DNA of 64,000 nt, taken from Bacteroidia bacterium (lineage in GTDB: Bacteria; Bacteroidota; Bacteroidia; Chitinophagales; Chitinophagaceae). The stretch covers positions 114,031 to 178,030 of the forward strand of contig JAUIBA010000008.1 of NCBI GenBank assembly GCA_030427635.1, given 5' to 3'. The position numbers and the translations under genes are program-made. Of this stretch, positions 52,834 through 62,357 are shown piece after piece; the first letter of the stretch is position 1; each line of letters begins with the position of its first letter. The notes beneath the pieces are model-generated. The model saw only the letters and a list, made by a program, of their open reading frames with translations. It was not told where the DNA came from and did not search any database.

Positions 52834-55800
52834 ATGAGCAGATTCTTCCGGTTAGTTGCATCTTTTACCTTGTTCTTGTCGTTTGCAGCACACTGCATAC
52901 AGGCCCAGCCTGTATACAGAGGTAAGCCACGGCGGGTTACAGACACAAAAAAAGAGCGCTGGGCAGATAGTGTTTATGAAGCACTCACAATGGAAGAGCG
53001 TATAGGTCAGCTATTTATGGTGGCCGCATACTCAGGTGGTAAAAAGTATAATGAAGACCAGATTACAGAACTGCTCTCCCGTCACCAGATAGGTGGCCTT
53101 ATATTCATGCAGGGTGGTCCGGCACGGCAGGCTATACTCACCAATAAGTATCAGCAGATGGCACAGGTGCCGCTCCTCATAGGCATGGATGCAGAGTGGG
53201 GGCTGGGTATGCGGCTGGATAGTGTAAAGCCTATGCCCCGTCAGATGATGCTGGGCGCTACCGGCAATGCCGATATCGTGTACAAAATGGCAGCAGCTAT
53301 TGCAGCTCAGTGCAACCGTATGGGGGTACATATCAACTTTGCACCAGATGTGGATGTGAACAACAACCCTTCCAATCCGGTTATCAACTCCCGCTCCTTT
53401 GGTGAGAATAAAGTACTGGTATCTAAGCTGGGCCGTGCCTATGTACGGGGCCTGCAGCAGAATGGTGTTATGGCCTGTGCCAAGCACTTCCCCGGTCATG
53501 GCAATACCAGTGCCGACTCGCACAATGAGCTGCCCCTTATCACACGCTCCTTGCCCGAGCTGGACTCGCTGGAGCTATACCCTTTCCGGCAGATGATAGC
53601 AGAGAAGGTAAAGAGCATTATGGTAGCACACCTGGAAGTGCCAGCTCTGGAGAGTACACCACACATCCCTACTACGCTATCCTATCCCGCCATTACCGAC
53701 CTCCTGCGCAACCGTATGCACTACGATGGTCTGGTAATAACAGATGCGCTCAATATGAAAGGGCTCACTACTTACTTTGAGCCCGGCGATGCCGACCTCC
53801 GCGCATTTGCAGCAGGGAATGACATACTGCTGTTTCCGCAGGATGTACCTACTGCTATAGCAAAGATTAAGGCGGCTATGGACTCAGGCTTTATCACAGA
53901 GCAGATGCTGGCAAACAGTGTACGAAAGATACTGGCTGCAAAATATGATGCCGGGCTTGCCCGCTGGCGCAACATAAGCCTGCATAATCTGGTGCATGAC
54001 CTGAACAAAGACGTAGATAGTATACGAGCCCGCAGTGCCCGCGCTGCCATAACACTGGTACGGGACAATAACCAGATGCTGCGCAAGCTGAACGGCACCA
54101 TGAACCTGGGTTACTTCGGTATCAACGCTTCTGAAACGACACCCCTGTATGAAATGCTGGAAGATCGTTTCGACAACATAGGTGTTTACTGGTTGCCCAA
54201 AGGCTCCGGTACAGAGAAAACACAGGAGATGCTGGATAATATGGCACAGTATGGCGCTGCTATTGTTGTGGTACACAATGTCAGCTTCTCGCCCAATCAT
54301 AACTACGGTCTGGGTGATGAAGCCATAGCGCTGCTGCAGAAAGCGGCATGCATGCGCAATGTACTCATTGTACTCATGGGCAATGCCTATGCTACACAGT
54401 ATTTCTGCGGTGCAGGCTCGGTCATTGTTGGTTACGAAGATGATACCCTTACAGAGCAGGCAATGGGTAAGGTACTACTGAAAAAGCTGCAACCACGGGG
54501 CGTTATGCCCGTTACGGCCTGCGCCGATGGTCAGAGCATATGCCCCGCCCCCGGCAATCTCAGGGTTAAGCTGAAAGACCCTTCCGTTGTACTGTGGGAT
54601 GTATTCCCTGCCGAGGCAGGCGTTACTGACCAGGCATCGCTGGATAAGCTGGATATGTTTATAGCCCGCTGTATAGCTCAGGGGGCTTTCCCGGGTTGCC
54701 GCATACTGGCCACCCGCAATGGCAATGTTTTTTATGATAAGTCATTCGGACATCTCGACTATTCAAAGCATGAAAAAGTAACGGACAAAACACTGTACGA
54801 TGTAGCCTCATGCACTAAGGTACTCTCTACCACACTGGCTGTAATGCGCCTGTATGAGCAGCATAAGCTGGACCTTGACAAAACAATAGGTGACTATCTG
54901 CCTGAGGCACGCGGCACTAACAAGGCAGGATTGAAAATAAAAGATTTACTGCTGCATCAGGCTGGCCTCAAAGGATGGATACCCTTCTATAAAGACATTA
55001 CAGACAAGTCGGGCAGGATATTACCGGAATACTATCGCAGCAAATCACAGTCAGGCTATACTGTACAGATAGCACGGGACGTGTATATGCGGGATGACTA
55101 CATAGACACTATGTGGGCTAAAATATACGACAGTCGCCTGGACAACAGGGGCAGAATGGTGTACAGCGATCTGGATTACTACTTCCTTGCCGAAATTGTA
55201 AAAGCCATATCCAGTAAGACCATAGACCGTTATGCCGAAGATGAGTTTTATAAGCCTATGGGCCTGAAGCATATCCTTTACCGTCCGCTACGCCGCATAG
55301 ACAGCAGCCTCATAGCACCTACTGAGATAGACCTTAATTTCCGGCAGAGTGTACTGCGGGGCTATGTACACGACCCGGGTGCTGCCATGCTGGGAGGCAT
55401 TGGTGGTCATGCAGGCCTTTTTGCCACGGCTCATGATGTTGCTGTAATATTCCAGATGCTGCTGAATAAAGGCGTGTATGGCAATAAGACGTACTTCAAT
55501 GCAGCTACTGTTGACAGGTTTACCGCCTATGGTAGTAAAATAAGCCATCGTGGTCTGGGCTTTGATAAGCCGCTGGCCGATGCCGACAATGGAGGCCCTA
55601 CCGGCGACAGATGGAGTGCATTGTCATTCGGGCATCAGGGCTTCACCGGCACCTGCGTCTGGGCCGACCCTGCCAGTGGCGTAGTATTTGTTTTCCTGTC
55701 AAACAGGGTGTACCCTTCCGGCTCCAATACAAAGATTAACAAGCTCAGTGTACGCACCGTAGCTCAGGACTATATCTATGAGGCGCTGGGAATCCCTGTC

Positions 55801-55854
55801 AATAAAAGTCGCCCCGATATGTTCCGGGTTCAGACAAGTCAGGCAGATAACTGA
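52834..55854 (+). CDS. GH3 beta-N-acetylglucosaminidase-like domain fused to class C beta-lactamase-like serine hydrolase
   Basis: A 1006-residue exported protein (signal peptide 1-25, ending CIQAQ). Residues about 45-390 are a GH3 domain of NagZ type: KHFPGHGNTSADSHNELPL with the Asp228-His230 acid/base dyad, and nucleophile Asp304 in VITDALNMKGL. Residues about 400-590 are the GH3 C-terminal-like sandwich. Residues about 610-990 are a penicillin-binding-protein/beta-lactamase domain: Ser659-x-x-Lys662 in VASCTKVLST, Tyr-Ser-Asp in MVYSDLDYY, and HQGFTGT in place of KTG. I predict cleavage of peptidoglycan fragments by both glycosidase and serine-peptidase chemistry, in the periplasm or on the surface. 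The fusion is widespread in Bacteroidota. Confidence 0.9.
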   Translation: MSRFFRLVASFTLFLSFAAHCIQAQPVYRGKPRRVTDTKKERWADSVYEALTMEERIGQLFMVAAYSGGKKYNEDQITELLSRHQIGGLIFMQGGPARQAILTNKYQQMAQVPLLIGMDAEWGLGMRLDSVKPMPRQMMLGATGNADIVYKMAAAIAAQCNRMGVHINFAPDVDVNNNPSNPVINSRSFGENKVLVSKLGRAYVRGLQQNGVMACAKHFPGHGNTSADSHNELPLITRSLPELDSLELYPFRQMIAEKVKSIMVAHLEVPALESTPHIPTTLSYPAITDLLRNRMHYDGLVITDALNMKGLTTYFEPGDADLRAFAAGNDILLFPQDVPTAIAKIKAAMDSGFITEQMLANSVRKILAAKYDAGLARWRNISLHNLVHDLNKDVDSIRARSARAAITLVRDNNQMLRKLNGTMNLGYFGINASETTPLYEMLEDRFDNIGVYWLPKGSGTEKTQEMLDNMAQYGAAIVVVHNVSFSPNHNYGLGDEAIALLQKAACMRNVLIVLMGNAYATQYFCGAGSVIVGYEDDTLTEQAMGKVLLKKLQPRGVMPVTACADGQSICPAPGNLRVKLKDPSVVLWDVFPAEAGVTDQASLDKLDMFIARCIAQGAFPGCRILATRNGNVFYDKSFGHLDYSKHEKVTDKTLYDVASCTKVLSTTLAVMRLYEQHKLDLDKTIGDYLPEARGTNKAGLKIKDLLLHQAGLKGWIPFYKDITDKSGRILPEYYRSKSQSGYTVQIARDVYMRDDYIDTMWAKIYDSRLDNRGRMVYSDLDYYFLAEIVKAISSKTIDRYAEDEFYKPMGLKHILYRPLRRIDSSLIAPTEIDLNFRQSVLRGYVHDPGAAMLGGIGGHAGLFATAHDVAVIFQMLLNKGVYGNKTYFNAATVDRFTAYGSKISHRGLGFDKPLADADNGGPTGDRWSALSFGHQGFTGTCVWADPASGVVFVFLSNRVYPSGSNTKINKLSVRTVAQDYIYEALGIPVNKSRPDMFRVQTSQADN

Positions 55855-56000
55855 TAACACCTGCCGTATGCTTGTTTCCGCTTCATACGGGAGGTAAGTA
55901 TTATTTTCAGCGTAAAACTTCTGTTTCATAAAACCACTTTCACTATCTTAGTACGATATCATCATTTTTACTAAACACGATATTCAAACAAACACACAAT

Positions 56001-57692
56001 ATGTCAGACACAACGTCAAAACCATTTCCTTCGGACATTGAGATCTCAAGATCTGCCAAACTGAAACACATCAGTGAAATAGCTCATAACAATGGCATCG
56101 ATGCCGATGATATTATACCCTATGGCAAATACAAAGGGAAAGTGCCGCTTACATACCTCAATGATGAAAAGATAAAGAACAGCAACCTTATACTCATTAC
56201 TGCCATCACACCCAATAAAGCAGGTGTAGGTAAAACAGTAACGAGTGTAGCGCTGTCACTGGGACTTAACCATATTGGTAAAAAAGCGGCGGTTGCACTC
56301 CGTGAGCCCAGCCTTGGTCCATGTTTTGGCATGAAGGGCGGTGCAGCAGGTGGTGGTTACTCACAGGTACTTCCTATGGAAGATATTAACCTGCACTTTA
56401 CCGGCGACTTCCACGCCATTACCAGTGCCAACAATATGATAGCTGCCCTGCTGGACAACTATCAGTATCAGAACCGCAACACAGACAAGGCACTGGACAA
56501 AATAGTATGGCGCCGCGTACTGGATGTGAATGACCGCTCTCTGCGCAATATTGTTACCGGACTGGGTGGCAGTGCCAACGGATTACCTACAGAAGCCGGT
56601 TTTGACATCACACCAGCATCTGAGATTATGGCATTGTTCTGCCTGGCTACAAGTGTAGAAGACCTTCAGGCCCGTATAGAGCGCATCGTACTGGGCTTCC
56701 GCCGCGATAAGCAGCCATTTACCGTAAAAGACCTGGGTATAGCCGAGTCAATAACAGTACTGCTGAAAGACGCCATTCTGCCAAACCTCGTGCAGACGAC
56801 AGAAAACACTACTGCATTTGTACATGGTGGTCCGTTTGCCAACATTGCACATGGTTGTAACTCTGTACTTGCTACAAAAATGGCACTCAGCTGCAATGAT
56901 TATGTGGTAACAGAATCAGGATTTGGCAGCGATCTCGGTGCTGAGAAATTCCTCGATATCAAATGCCGTGTTTCCGGTCTGCGCCCTAAAGCCACAGTAA
57001 TTGTAGCCACTACCGCAGCACTGAAACTGCACGGAGGCGTCCCTGCTGCCGACATCACAAAGCAGAATATGGAAGCACTGATGGCTGGTACCCCTAACCT
57101 CAGAAGGCATATACAGAACATGAAAAATTTCGGCCAGAGTGTCGTAGTATCTTTCAACCGCTTCAAACATGACACTGACGAGGAAATAGCATATCTGGAA
57201 TCTGTATGTAAGGAAGAGGGTGTAGTTTTCGCTATCAATAATGGCTTCACCAAAGGTGGTGAGGGCGCTGCCGATCTGGCTCGGAAAGTAGTGGACCTCA
57301 TTGAAAATAATCCTTCAAAGGATATCAACTTCACTTACGACTCTGAAGACTCCATCAAAACCAAGATAGAAAAGATTGCCACTAAGATTTACCGTGCTGC
57401 CGGTGTTACCTTCAGCAATTCTGCTACCACCAAGCTTAAATCTTTTGAAGCTAATGGCTGGGGCAACCTGCCTGTATGTATAGCCAAAACGCAGTATTCA
57501 TTCTCTGACGACGAGAAGAAAATATGCGCACCGGAAGGCTTCACTATCAATGTCCGCGACCTTGTAATTAATGCAGGTGCAGGCTTTATAGTAGCTGTAG
57601 CCGGTGAAATCATGCGTATGCCAGGTTTACCAAAAGACCCACAGGCTATGCATATTAAGCTGGTTAATGGTGAGATAGAAGGACTAAGCTAA
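56001..57692 (+). CDS. fhs: Formate-tetrahydrofolate ligase
   Basis: Makes 10-formyl-THF from formate, THF and ATP, in cytoplasmic one-carbon metabolism. The 563-residue length is typical. The ATP loop is [20 protein letters not shown], a variant of the usual TPAGEGKTTT. Downstream: [63 protein letters not shown], and [11 protein letters not shown], all family motifs. The C-terminus contains [25 protein letters not shown]. It is a single-gene transcript with a strong terminator. No gcv or fol genes are nearby. Confidence 0.95.
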   Translation: MSDTTSKPFPSDIEISRSAKLKHISEIAHNNGIDADDIIPYGKYKGKVPLTYLNDEKIKNSNLILITAITPNKAGVGKTVTSVALSLGLNHIGKKAAVALREPSLGPCFGMKGGAAGGGYSQVLPMEDINLHFTGDFHAITSANNMIAALLDNYQYQNRNTDKALDKIVWRRVLDVNDRSLRNIVTGLGGSANGLPTEAGFDITPASEIMALFCLATSVEDLQARIERIVLGFRRDKQPFTVKDLGIAESITVLLKDAILPNLVQTTENTTAFVHGGPFANIAHGCNSVLATKMALSCNDYVVTESGFGSDLGAEKFLDIKCRVSGLRPKATVIVATTAALKLHGGVPAADITKQNMEALMAGTPNLRRHIQNMKNFGQSVVVSFNRFKHDTDEEIAYLESVCKEEGVVFAINNGFTKGGEGAADLARKVVDLIENNPSKDINFTYDSEDSIKTKIEKIATKIYRAAGVTFSNSATTKLKSFEANGWGNLPVCIAKTQYSFSDDEKKICAPEGFTINVRDLVINAGAGFIVAVAGEIMRMPGLPKDPQAMHIKLVNGEIEGLS

Positions 57693-57709
57693 ATCAGTTA
57701 TACATCATT

Positions 57710-57750
57710 ATGTGCCGGTATAGTATATCAGCTATACCGGCACATTTTTT
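57710..57750 (+). terminator. Rho-independent terminator of fhs
   Basis: 13-bp stem (57710-57722 with 57733-57745), 10-nt loop, T-run through 57750. Confidence 0.88.
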
Positions 57751-57758
57751 GAAAATCA

Positions 57759-58580
57759 CTATCGGGGAAATATACCATAAACAGCAGAGCCTGTTCCCGT
57801 CATAGACGCATACACAGCACCCGCATCATACAATTGTTGTTTTATCCTTTCCAGCTCAGGGTGTATTTTAAATACAGTGGTTTCAAAGTCGTTGGTAATA
57901 TGGTCTTTCCATTCGCTTACCGGTAATGATGCTATATTCCGGAGGTCAAATGGTGCCGTACGTGGCGTGATGGCTGCAAATGCATCCCGTGTAGACACAT
58001 GAATGCCCGGACAAACTATCCGTATATCATATCCTGAAAGGTCTGCAGCAACCGGTGTCATCTGCTCCCCCCTGCCAGTAGCAAACTGAGGGGTATTGAC
58101 AATGAAAAACGGACAGTCAGAGCCTAACAGCAGCGCATATGCTATCAGCTTTTCCTTACCTATGTTAAGCCCGCAATAATCATTGAGCAACCTTAACATG
58201 TAGGCACCATCGGCAGAGCCGCCCCCCAGTCCTGCACCCATAGGTGTAGCCTTATGCAGGTATATGTCCAGCGGTGGTATACGGGAGCCATAATCCTGCA
58301 CCAGCAGGTTATATGCTTTCCATACCAGATTGCTGGTCACCTCACCATCCACAGCCAGCCCTGAAAGGTGTAGTGTAGTTATGCCATTTGCTGCAGGTAC
58401 TATTTCCAGTACATCATTCAGCACCGTAGTATAGCCATCAGCAGCACCGGCAGCCTGCTGCAACGAATGACGCGGCGGCTCTACAGGATAAAATACGGTC
58501 TCAATATCATGATAACCGTCCTCGCGGCGATGGGTAACAAACAAACCCAGGTTGATCTTACAATTGGGAAAGCAAATCAT
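57759..58580 (-). CDS. ispE: 4-diphosphocytidyl-2-C-methyl-D-erythritol kinase
   Basis: Phosphorylates CDP-ME in the MEP pathway of isoprenoid synthesis. A 273-residue GHMP kinase: substrate motif [27 protein letters not shown] at the N-terminus (Lys and Asn of the PNCKINLGL loop, His of DGYH) and the ATP loop [17 protein letters not shown]. The C-terminal GHMP motif is [16 protein letters not shown]. All catalytic positions are present. It is divergent from the ABC ATPase with 51 nt between starts. Confidence 0.94.
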   Translation of the reverse strand: MICFPNCKINLGLFVTHRREDGYHDIETVFYPVEPPRHSLQQAAGAADGYTTVLNDVLEIVPAANGITTLHLSGLAVDGEVTSNLVWKAYNLLVQDYGSRIPPLDIYLHKATPMGAGLGGGSADGAYMLRLLNDYCGLNIGKEKLIAYALLLGSDCPFFIVNTPQFATGRGEQMTPVAADLSGYDIRIVCPGIHVSTRDAFAAITPRTAPFDLRNIASLPVSEWKDHITNDFETTVFKIHPELERIKQQLYDAGAVYASMTGTGSAVYGIFPR

Positions 58581-58600
58581 ACAGAGGGTGAAATTATACG

Positions 58601-58608
58601 TATTTTTG
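58601..58608 (+). promoter_or_regulatory. ABC ATPase promoter, -7 box
   Basis: TATTTTTG, 23 nt before the ATG at 58632, in the 51-nt divergent region shared with ispE. Confidence 0.55.
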
Positions 58609-58631
58609 AAAATGCCCCACAGGCAACCGGA

Positions 58632-59324
58632 ATGAAAGAAGTAATAAAGCTAACCGACATACGCAAGAGCTACTATATGGGCAGGCAGGAACTGCCTGTA
58701 CTTAAAGGGATATCACTGCTCATAAACCAGAATGAATATGTGGCGCTTATGGGTCCGTCAGGTTCTGGCAAATCTACGCTCATGAATATACTGGGCTGCC
58801 TTGACAGTCCCAGTGCCGGAAAGTATATACTCAATGGCAGAAATGTAAGTAAAATGGCTGATGACCTGCTGGCTGATGTACGCAATGTAGAGATTGGTTT
58901 TGTGTTTCAGCAGTTCAATCTGCTACCCCGTCTTACTGCATGGGAAAACGTAGCCTTACCACTTATCTATGCTGGTGCAGGCAGGAAAGAGCGCGAGGAA
59001 AGGGCCCGGGCCATGCTGGATAAAGTAGGCCTGGCAGAAAGGGCACACCATAAGCCTAATGAATTATCGGGTGGGCAGAGCCAGCGTGTAGCTATAGCAC
59101 GGGCGCTTATCAACAATCCTTCCATCCTGCTGGCCGACGAGCCTACAGGAAACCTGGATACCAAAACATCTGTTGAAATCATGGAACTGTTTGGCGAAAT
59201 ACACCGGCAGGGTAATACAGTAATGCTCGTAACCCATGAAGAAGATATAGCTAACTATACACACAGGGTAATACGTATAAGAGATGGTGTGGTGGAATCA
59301 GATATACACCAGCATGGCCGTTAA
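58632..59324 (+). CDS. ABC transporter ATP-binding protein (LolD/MacB type)
   Basis: A 230-residue ATPase: Walker [14 protein letters not shown]-loop [17 protein letters not shown], signature [15 protein letters not shown], Walker [13 protein letters not shown], His-switch MLVTHEED. The [15 protein letters not shown] and [10 protein letters not shown] forms place it in the LolD/MacB/FtsE group, which drives lipoprotein release, macrolide/peptide efflux or envelope transport with a separate FtsX-like permease. No permease gene is adjacent, so its partner must be elsewhere. The ATG at 58632 opens just before the family's usual N-terminus; upstream in-frame codons overlap ispE and are rejected. 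Confidence 0.9.
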   Translation: MKEVIKLTDIRKSYYMGRQELPVLKGISLLINQNEYVALMGPSGSGKSTLMNILGCLDSPSAGKYILNGRNVSKMADDLLADVRNVEIGFVFQQFNLLPRLTAWENVALPLIYAGAGRKEREERARAMLDKVGLAERAHHKPNELSGGQSQRVAIARALINNPSILLADEPTGNLDTKTSVEIMELFGEIHRQGNTVMLVTHEEDIANYTHRVIRIRDGVVESDIHQHGR

Positions 59325-59372
59325 ATAACATGACCATAATGAAATAATGATGGTCCTAAAAACAAAATAATC

Positions 59373-59930
59373 GTGTTCAGAATATATACAAAAACAGGAG
59401 ATAAGGGTGGTACCAGTCTTATAGGTGGTGCCCGGGTACCTAAAAGCCATATAAGAATAGAAAGCTACGGCACTGTAGATGAGCTGAATTCATATCTGGG
59501 TATGGTTACAGACATGAGTGGCGACCAGCAGGCAAGTGAATGGCTGCGGGAAATTCAGGACCGCCTGTTTACCATTGGTTCCGTTCTTGCTGCCAATCCT
59601 GGCAAAGAAGTAAAAATGAAACTGCCAGACCTTCATGATAGTGATGTGACATGGCTGGAAACACGTATAGACGAGATGAATGAAGTACTGCCGGAGATGC
59701 GTTCATTCATATTGCCGGGAGGCCACATGGCATCCTCTGCCTGCCATGTGGCACGCTGTGTATGCCGCCGGGCAGAGCGTATTTGTGTGGCTATGCAGGA
59801 GCAGCAGGAAGAGATTCCCGCCATTGTGATACAATACCTCAACCGCTTATCTGACTTTTTGTTTGTACTGGCACGCTACCTAAGCCATAAAAATGGCGCG
59901 CCAGAGATTCCCTGGCGCGCCCGTATATAA
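59373..59930 (+). CDS. PduO-type cob(I)alamin adenosyltransferase
   Basis: Transfers the adenosyl group of ATP to cob(I)alamin, making coenzyme B12. A 185-residue single-domain PduO/MMAB family enzyme: YTKTGDKGGTSLIGGARVPK (ATP-binding N-terminus), RIESYGTVDELNSYLGM, FILPGGHMASSACHVARCVCRRAER (the conserved RxxxRR-like helix), and LNRLSDFLFVLARYL. Start is GTG at 59373; no ATG in frame precedes it. It lies 1.8 kb from the B12-binding mutase subunit, its likely customer. A GC-rich hairpin (59895-59921) overlaps its last codons. Confidence 0.92.
   Translation: MFRIYTKTGDKGGTSLIGGARVPKSHIRIESYGTVDELNSYLGMVTDMSGDQQASEWLREIQDRLFTIGSVLAANPGKEVKMKLPDLHDSDVTWLETRIDEMNEVLPEMRSFILPGGHMASSACHVARCVCRRAERICVAMQEQQEEIPAIVIQYLNRLSDFLFVLARYLSHKNGAPEIPWRARI
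59895..59921. terminator. GC-rich hairpin inside the 3' end of the adenosyltransferase gene
   Basis: Perfect 10-bp stem GGCGCGCCAG/CTGGCGCGCC with a 7-nt loop, ending 9 nt before the stop. A convincing T-run does not follow. It may mark the end of both convergent transcripts. Confidence 0.4.
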
Positions 59931-59948
59931 TCTTACAATCAGGTTTTA

Positions 59949-60917
59949 TCAGAATCTCCTATCGGCCCACCATATTTTATTACGCACCGGCACTTTGAAT
60001 GCAAAGGTGATGGTGAATGTAGAATATGCATCATTATTGCCGGGATTTCCACGCAGGGTGCCTGGTTTGTTCGACAGTGCATTGTTGAAGTACTGAGTTT
60101 TGTCAGCTATCTGCTGTGCCAGTATCGCATCAGCCGGAGACAGGTTCTGCTCATACTCAAACGCGCTTATGTAGTTACCACTAACACCATCCAGATAATC
60201 GAACAGTGTCATACGGTACATATACTCTATACCCAGGTTCAGGCGCTCACCTATATCCCAGCGGTAACCAATTGCCAGTGGAATGGCAGGCTGTACACGT
60301 CCTGGCTTTTTAGGATAATTGCCTCCCCATCCCTGACCTTCCAGTGAAAGGTCATATGTTTTTACAAACGTTGGGCCACCAGCTACAGTACTGTAAGGAG
60401 TGTAATGGAATGCCGCAATACCTGCAGCTATGAATAACTGTCCTCTTCTGTATGCACGTCCCTCTATATTGAAGCGGAACGGTTTATACTCTGCCAGTAC
60501 AGATGCTTCTACAATAGTTGCTTTGGCATTCTGCCCTCTGAGAAAGCGCTGCACATAATCAGATCCTTCTGCCAGTCCATCGCCCTTCACACCGTCTTCA
60601 TTCCACCTGTCTGTAGCATAGAATGAGCCATAATTCAGCATCATTCTTACAGAAAAGCTGGGATGGAATGTATACCGGCCAAAGAGGCCCCCCATAAAGT
60701 TCACCTTATCAAAATAGCCACTGTTGCCATAATGGTCAATGGCTGCATTTGTACCTACATCGCCCCACAGGTCTGTCATTCCCACATTCATACCTATTGC
60801 CCATCCATCCTGGTCAACGTATGCACGAAAGGGACGGTATTTCTGTGCATCTGCTACCTGGCTAAATGCCAGTGCAATACACAGTACTGAAAATATACGT
60901 ATAACCTTAGCCTGCAT
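59949..60917 (-). CDS. Outer-membrane beta-barrel protein
   Basis: A 322-residue exported protein: signal peptide MQAKVIRIFSVLCIALAFSQVADAQ, then alternating strands with aromatic girdles (GGLFGRYTFHPSFSVRMMLNYGSFYA, FIAAGIAAFHYTP, LAIGYRWDIGERLNLGIEYMYRMTLFDYLDG). This matches the OmpA-like/DUF6089 kind of small barrels in Bacteroidota, often linked to surface structures. There is no OmpA peptidoglycan-binding domain. Its role is not known. It lies at the end of the enoyl-CoA hydratase strand but is separated by only 33 nt, so it may be read through from there, or have its own promoter. Confidence 0.78.
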   Translation of the reverse strand: MQAKVIRIFSVLCIALAFSQVADAQKYRPFRAYVDQDGWAIGMNVGMTDLWGDVGTNAAIDHYGNSGYFDKVNFMGGLFGRYTFHPSFSVRMMLNYGSFYATDRWNEDGVKGDGLAEGSDYVQRFLRGQNAKATIVEASVLAEYKPFRFNIEGRAYRRGQLFIAAGIAAFHYTPYSTVAGGPTFVKTYDLSLEGQGWGGNYPKKPGRVQPAIPLAIGYRWDIGERLNLGIEYMYRMTLFDYLDGVSGNYISAFEYEQNLSPADAILAQQIADKTQYFNNALSNKPGTLRGNPGNNDAYSTFTITFAFKVPVRNKIWWADRRF

Positions 60918-60949
60918 TTACTAAAGAATTTGGAGGTTGAAGATATAAA

Positions 60950-61729
60950 TTATTTTCCTTTAAACACAGGTTTTCTTTTTTCCAGAAACGCTGCAGCTCC
61001 CTCTTTCATGTCTTCAGTATCAAAACATTCGCCAAACCGTGCTATCTCATTATCAAATCCTGCAGGATTACCGGCAGCACCTTCATTAATACTGGCTATG
61101 ATACGGGCTACCGCCAGTGGTGGCTTGACCTGAATCTTCTGAAGCAGTTCCCGGCACTTTGCTATTACAGTATCCTGAGATGCTACATAGTTTACCAGTC
61201 CCAGTACTTTTGCCTGGTCTGCACTTATCATATCGGCAGTAAGTATCATTTCCATAGCCTTACCCTTTCCCACAAGACGGGTAAGCCTTTGAGTGCCGCC
61301 ATAACCTGGTATAATGCCCAGATTTATTTCCGGCTGGCCGAACCGGGCATTATCTGAGGCTATCCGCATGTGGCATGCCATAGCCAGTTCACAGCCACCA
61401 CCCAGTGCAAAACCATTCACAGCTGCTATTACCGGTTTAGGGCAATTTTCTATACGGTCAAAAACCAGTTCACGGCCACGGCCAGCCAAAGCAGCGCCCT
61501 CGCTGGAGTCAAGCGGAATAAACTCACTGATGTCTGCGCCGGCTACAAATGCCTTGGGACCTGCACCGGTTATTATGATGCCTTTTACTTCTGTATTTTC
61601 AATTGCATCCTGCATTGCTGCGCCCAACTCTGTAATTACGTCCTTGTTCAGCGCATTCATTTTGTCGGGCCTGTTGATGGTAATAGTTAAAATACCTTCT
61701 TCAAGCGCGGTAAGAATTGTTGTATACAT
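60950..61729 (-). CDS. Enoyl-CoA hydratase/isomerase-family protein
   Basis: A 259-residue crotonase-fold enzyme that hydrates trans-2-enoyl-CoA or similar. Oxyanion-hole regions: GAGPKAFVAGADISEF and NGFALGGGCELAMACHMRIASDNARFGQPEINLGIIPGYGGTQRL, with both catalytic Glu positions (the E in GGCELA and the E in GQPEINLG). The C-terminus KRKPVFKGK is the usual tail. It lies 44 nt downstream of the B12-binding subunit on the same strand, a probable operon for short-chain acyl-CoA conversion. The specific substrate is not readable. Confidence 0.93.
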   Translation of the reverse strand: MYTTILTALEEGILTITINRPDKMNALNKDVITELGAAMQDAIENTEVKGIIITGAGPKAFVAGADISEFIPLDSSEGAALAGRGRELVFDRIENCPKPVIAAVNGFALGGGCELAMACHMRIASDNARFGQPEINLGIIPGYGGTQRLTRLVGKGKAMEMILTADMISADQAKVLGLVNYVASQDTVIAKCRELLQKIQVKPPLAVARIIASINEGAAGNPAGFDNEIARFGECFDTEDMKEGAAAFLEKRKPVFKGK

Positions 61730-61773
61730 AAAATGTTATGGTGTGTTTTATTATCTGGTACAGCATGATATGG

Positions 61774-62199
61774 TTACAGTAATGCCCCTCTGTGCTCTGA
61801 AACCCATCCGGTGATGTAGCCAGCAATTTCAGCGGTAGGTGTGCCGGGAGCAAAAAGCTGACCTACACCCATCTGCTGTAACTGCTTCATATCTTCATCC
61901 GGAATAATGCCGCCGCCGGTAAGCAGTACATTATCAAGCCCTTTTTCTTTCATTAATGCCATGACACGGGGAAAGACCGTCATATGCGCACCGCTTAGTA
62001 TGCTGATACCTAATGCATCCACATCTTCCTGAAGGGCGGTATTAACTACCATTTCAGGTGTCTGACGCAGGCCGGTATATATTACCTCCATGCCCGCATC
62101 GCGCAGCGCAGTAGCTATAACCTTTGCTCCACGGTCATGGCCGTCAAGACCCACCTTTGCCACGAGCACCCTTACCGGGCGTTTCCGATCGTTACTCAT
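61774..62199 (-). CDS. B12-binding subunit of methylmalonyl-CoA mutase type
   Basis: A 141-residue stand-alone cobalamin-binding domain, as in the C-terminal part of methylmalonyl-CoA mutase. Motif Asp-x-His-x-x-Gly is in [14 protein letters not shown] (His is the lower axial ligand of B12), followed by [18 protein letters not shown] and [15 protein letters not shown] with the GGG nucleotide-loop site. Separate small subunits occur in archaeal and some bacterial mutases. The large TIM-barrel subunit is not in the window. The ATG at 62197-62199 follows a GTG in frame; either may be used. It leads the enoyl-CoA hydratase gene. Confidence 0.9.
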   Translation of the reverse strand: MSNDRKRPVRVLVAKVGLDGHDRGAKVIATALRDAGMEVIYTGLRQTPEMVVNTALQEDVDALGISILSGAHMTVFPRVMALMKEKGLDNVLLTGGGIIPDEDMKQLQQMGVGQLFAPGTPTAEIAGYITGWVSEHRGALL

Positions 62200-62357
62200 C
62201 ACATTGCTTTAAGGGGTAAAAATAAGTATTAATGGCTGCTTTGCATAACCCGGGTCTATTAATTGTCATTTATCAGAATATCAAAAAAGAAAAAATTCTG
62301 TGCTGAATCCAGGATTGCAGTTCTCAATTACGTCTTACTATTCATAAACGCACACTT

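Noticed and set aside
59895..59921. Strong rho-independent terminator at the end of the adenosyltransferase gene
   Set aside because: The stem is perfect but the T-run is lacking and it lies in the coding region, so I list it only as a low-confidence hairpin.
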